A stretch of 8,173 bases of DNA from Candidatus Bipolaricaulota bacterium (lineage in GTDB: Bacteria > Bipolaricaulota > Bipolaricaulia > RBG-16-55-9 > DRXL01). Under the pieces are notes generated by a model. It saw only the letters and a program-made list of their open reading frames with translations. It had not been told where the DNA came from and ran no database searches. Both the position numbers and the translations under genes were made by a program. Position 1 is the stretch's first letter. Every line of letters begins with the position of its first letter. Of this stretch, positions 5,969 through 8,173 are shown in pieces. The stretch is from the NCBI GenBank assembly GCA_023512665.1, contig JAILZC010000030.1:1-8173 (forward strand), given 5' to 3'.

Positions 5969-7093
5969 TCAGCTTTCAGCTCCGTTGGCCGACTCCGGTG
6001 TCGTGAGGACGGCTGCCTTGCGTGGCCCTCGACGAGTCGGCCTCTCCGATTCGCTCAATAAACTCTTCTCGTCATCAGGGTCTTGCGCTGCTGGCATCGC
6101 CGAAGGGCTCTTTAAGCCGGCCTTCTCGCGGATCGCGCTCTCTAACTGCTGCGCGATCTCTTTGTTAGTCTCTAAGAACGCCGCAGCGTTGCTCATCCCC
6201 TGACCTAAGCGAACTTCCCCAAAATTAAACCAAGAGCCGCTCTTCTTCACCAAGCCCAACTGCTCCCCCGTCTTGATCAGCTCGCGCTCATACGAGATGC
6301 CCTTGCCGTAGATGATATCGAACTTGGCCTCTTTGAACGGCGGCGCGAGCTTGTTCTTGACGACTTTGACGACCGTCTCGCTGCCCACGCGGCTGTCGCC
6401 CTCTTCGATGCTCCCTAGTCGTTTGATCTCCAGTCTCGCCGAGGCGTAGAACTTGAGCGCCAGCCCCCCGGTCGTCGTGGTTGTCGGCCCCCAGCCCGTC
6501 CCGGAGATCGTCTGGCGAATCTGATTGATAAAAACAACAGTCGTCTTCGATTGCGAAATCGAAGATGCGAGCTTGCGCATCGCCTGGCTCATGAGGCGGG
6601 CTTGCAGCCCGACTTGAGCGTCGCCCATCGCCCCGGCGATCTCCGCTTCGGGGACGAGCGCCGCGACTGAGTCTACCACGATAATGTCTACGGCGCCGCT
6701 GCGCACCAGCGCGTCCATGATCTCCAACGCTTGCTCGCCGGAGTTGGGCTGGCTGAGCAAGAGCGCATCTAAATTGACCCCGATCGCTCGGGCATAGTTG
6801 GGATCGAGGGCGTGCTCGGCATCAATGAACGCTGCCGTCCCGCCGCGCTTCTGCGCCTCTGCGATGAGATGTAACGCTAACGTTGTCTTGCCCGAAGATT
6901 CCGGCCCAAAGATCTCCACGATTCTCCCGCGCGGGACGCCACCAATCCCTAAGGCGACGTCGAGCGCCAGCGACCCCGTGGGGATCGTCTCGACCTGGAA
7001 GTTGGCCTGCTCGCCAAGCCACATGATCGCGCCCTCGCCGTACTTCTTGCGCAGCCCGTCCAACACGCTGTTGAGCACTTCTTGCTTGCCCAT
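5969..7093 (-). CDS. recA: Recombinase RecA
   Basis: RecA, 374 residues: an ATP-dependent DNA strand-exchange protein and the co-protease that triggers LexA self-cleavage. Walker [10 protein letters not shown] at 63-71; catalytic Glu93 in [10 protein letters not shown]; Walker [12 protein letters not shown] at 136-146; L1 region [21 protein letters not shown] at 156-176; NQIR at 190-193; [17 protein letters not shown] after L2; [14 protein letters not shown], and the terminal domain with GQGMSNAA. The L2 DNA-binding loop (about 194-210) reads [17 protein letters not shown] and departs sharply from the near-universal GVMFGNPETT pattern, apparently with one extra residue and no Glu equivalent to E. 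coli Glu207. The tail from about residue 326 is long and mixed-charge, with a basic RRGPRK patch, unlike the usual acidic tail. It follows lexA by 17 bases and surely shares its promoter. Confidence 0.97.
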   Translation of the reverse strand: MGKQEVLNSVLDGLRKKYGEGAIMWLGEQANFQVETIPTGSLALDVALGIGGVPRGRIVEIFGPESSGKTTLALHLIAEAQKRGGTAAFIDAEHALDPNYARAIGVNLDALLLSQPNSGEQALEIMDALVRSGAVDIIVVDSVAALVPEAEIAGAMGDAQVGLQARLMSQAMRKLASSISQSKTTVVFINQIRQTISGTGWGPTTTTTGGLALKFYASARLEIKRLGSIEEGDSRVGSETVVKVVKNKLAPPFKEAKFDIIYGKGISYERELIKTGEQLGLVKKSGSWFNFGEVRLGQGMSNAAAFLETNKEIAQQLESAIREKAGLKSPSAMPAAQDPDDEKSLLSESERPTRRGPRKAAVLTTPESANGAES

Positions 7094-7099
7094 CGCACG

Positions 7100-7107
7100 A
7101 CCTCCTT
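7100..7107 (-). promoter_or_regulatory. Ribosome binding site of recA
   Basis: AAGGAGGT, a full Shine-Dalgarno match, sits 6 bases before the recA ATG in the 17-base lexA-recA gap. No room exists for a separate promoter with operator here, so recA depends on transcription through lexA unless a promoter lies inside lexA. Confidence 0.85.
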
Positions 7108-7110
7108 GAG

Positions 7111-7746
7111 TTATTGGTTGAGAAATCTCTGAATCTCTTGGATGTTACGCTTGATCTGTCTCAGCACGCCCACGACCCGACCGAGAATCTGCCCCTCGCC
7201 CAAGGGGGCTGGAGCATAGCGAGCATTAGCGGGAACGAGCATGGGCTTTCCGTCAACCATAGCAAAATACTTTACGGTCGCTTCATCGTCCTTGAGGGCG
7301 ACGACGATCTCGCCTGGCTCGGCGTAGGAGCGCGGCTGGACGATCACCAAATCGCCCGCGAAGATCCCAGCTTCGATCATACTATCCCCTTGGACCCGCA
7401 GCGCGAAAGGGCGTTCATCTTTTCCGAACAAGACATCTAAGTCCAACGTGCCCTGGATGTCTTCTAGGGCGGGGATGGGCCGCCCCGCTGAGATGTGCCC
7501 GACGATGGGGATCCCCCGACGGGGCACCCGCTCTCGAACTACTTCTATGCCCCGCGACTTTCCCGCAAGACGGCGAATGAACCCCTTCTTCGCCAACGCA
7601 TCCAGATGGGTCTGGACGCTGCGCACCGATTGCAACCCAAATCGCTCAGCAATCTCTCGGAGGGTCGGGGGCAGCCCCTGCTCCGAGACCCGCTCGACAA
7701 TAAAATCCAAAATCTGTCGCTGTTTCTCCGTCAGTTCTGTCCTCAT
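7111..7746 (-). CDS. lexA: LexA repressor
   Basis: SOS repressor and autoprotease, 211 residues from ATG 7746. An N-terminal winged helix (about 1-70: [47 protein letters not shown]) binds operators. The C-terminal S24 peptidase-like domain carries the cleavage bond Ala87-Gly88 (HISAGRP), nucleophile Ser122 (GDSM) and general base Lys159 (ATVKYF). These are Ala84-Gly85, Ser119 and Lys156 of E. coli plus three, so the protein is complete and should be cleavable. The frame extends to TTG 7785, but that TTG is the first half of the -35 hexamer, so ATG 7746 is the real start. No Shine-Dalgarno precedes it. It lies in one operon with recA; its promoter contains a palindrome expected to be its own binding site. 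Confidence 0.97.
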   Translation of the reverse strand: MRTELTEKQRQILDFIVERVSEQGLPPTLREIAERFGLQSVRSVQTHLDALAKKGFIRRLAGKSRGIEVVRERVPRRGIPIVGHISAGRPIPALEDIQGTLDLDVLFGKDERPFALRVQGDSMIEAGIFAGDLVIVQPRSYAEPGEIVVALKDDEATVKYFAMVDGKPMLVPANARYAPAPLGEGQILGRVVGVLRQIKRNIQEIQRFLNQ

Positions 7747-7752
7747 AGCAGT

Positions 7753-7785
7753 CAAAAGTATAGCATACTTTTGTATGCTTGTCAA
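7753..7785 (-). promoter_or_regulatory. lexA-recA promoter with embedded LexA operator
   Basis: Minus-strand -35 TTGACA (7780-7785, perfect), exactly 17 bases, then -10 TATACT (7757-7762, five of six). Plus-strand bases 7762-7779 form a perfect palindrome with 7-bp arms, AGCATAC-TTTT-GTATGCT, which takes up the whole spacer. A second perfect palindrome, 9-bp arms CAAAAGTAT (7753-7761) and ATACTTTTG (7765-7773) around AGC, overlaps the first and covers the -10. A 10-base gap separates the -10 from the lexA ATG, so the leader is at most a few bases. The N4-spaced half-site geometry matches Gram-positive GAAC-N4-GTTC boxes, but the bases differ. The operator assignment rests on position upstream of lexA; binding is inferred. 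Confidence 0.85.
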
Positions 7786-7805
7786 GTGGGGGGATGGCTG
7801 ACGGG

Positions 7806-8156
7806 TTAATTGCGTGGGCTGTGCTTTCTCAGCAGCTCGGCGATGCGCCGCGCACGGTCTTCTGTCTCGTCCAGCTCAAAGTGCAGCTCCGGCGTGTGGC
7901 GGATGTGCAGGGCTTGCGCGAGCGCCGTGCGCAAGAACCCCCGATGCTCCCGCAATGCCTCGAGAGATTCTCTCTCTTCTTCAAGAGAATTACTCAGGAC
8001 GCTCACAGAGACCCAGGCGTGACGAATATCTTTCGAAAGCTTCACCGCGAAGATCGTCACGCGCTCCAGGCGCGGGTCCCGCGCCTCAAACTGCAAGATC
8101 TCGCTCAACCGACGATGGATCTCCTCTTGGAGTCGTGCCAAGCCCCATCTGCTCAT
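7806..8156 (-). CDS. rbfA: Ribosome-binding factor A
   Basis: RbfA, 116 residues, a KH-like protein that binds the immature 30S subunit and helps 16S rRNA 5'-end maturation. The family signature is clear: LQEEIHRRLSEIL near the N-terminus, DPRL at 27-30, VKLSKDIRHAWVSVSVL at 38-54, EALREHRGFLRTALAQAL at 66-83, RHTPELHFELDET at 86-98 and a final ARRIAELLRK helix. The start ATG 8156 is preceded by a modest GGTGAGG. In most bacteria rbfA follows infB, which would lie just past 8173; a TGA within the last 17 bases could be that gene's stop, but this cannot be confirmed here. The stop codon lies 20 bases before the lexA -35, so some readthrough from the ribosome-maturation operon into lexA is possible. 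Confidence 0.93.
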   Translation of the reverse strand: MSRWGLARLQEEIHRRLSEILQFEARDPRLERVTIFAVKLSKDIRHAWVSVSVLSNSLEEERESLEALREHRGFLRTALAQALHIRHTPELHFELDETEDRARRIAELLRKHSPRN

Positions 8157-8173
8157 AGGACTCGCCTCACCCC

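Noticed and set aside
7747..7785. Upstream TTG start for LexA at 7785
   Set aside because: The TTG is the start of the -35 hexamer and the extension covers promoter and operator; ATG 7746 aligns with the LexA family start.

Overview
The window is a gene-dense, bacterial chromosomal segment with no gene-free stretch over about 300 bases. G+C is high in the ABC and recA genes (hand counts of 65-75% on sample lines) and lower, about 47%, in a small toxin-antitoxin-like cassette. A partial beta-barrel protein ending in Phe suggests a diderm cell envelope. RbfA, LexA and RecA are clearly bacterial, but I cannot assign a phylum. The divergent RecA L2 loop and an unfamiliar LexA operator point to a lineage away from the well-studied models.

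Plus strand, 1-2793: the 3' part of a predicted outer-membrane beta-barrel gene, then an FtsX/MacB-type permease and its MacB/LolD-type ATPase. The last two overlap by 8 bases. Together they look like one envelope export or lipid/lipoprotein-handling operon. It converges on the minus-strand genes, and the two stop regions overlap by 23 bp.

Minus strand, read from 8156 down to 2771: rbfA (ribosome maturation); then lexA-recA, an SOS operon with a textbook promoter (TTGACA, 17 bp, TATACT) whose whole spacer is an inverted repeat, almost certainly the LexA box; a 16-bp imperfect inverted repeat after recA; a DinB-fold protein; an SDR-type L-threonine 3-dehydrogenase-like gene; a DUF433/DUF5615 pair resembling a type II toxin-antitoxin module with its own promoter; a 25-codon remnant of a second threonine-dehydrogenase 3' end; and a classical short-chain dehydrogenase.

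Two points stand out. First, the lexA control region packs promoter, operator and a nearly leaderless start into about 40 bp, with two overlapping palindromes that share a half-site. Second, the toxin-antitoxin cassette lies between an intact dehydrogenase gene and a diverged copy of that gene's last codons. The copy still overlaps the downstream SDR start as ATGA. This is the pattern expected when an inserted segment supplies a replacement 3' end and displaces the original. The RecA L2 DNA-binding loop is also strikingly unlike the usual sequence. I see no CRISPR array, tRNA, rRNA or transposase.
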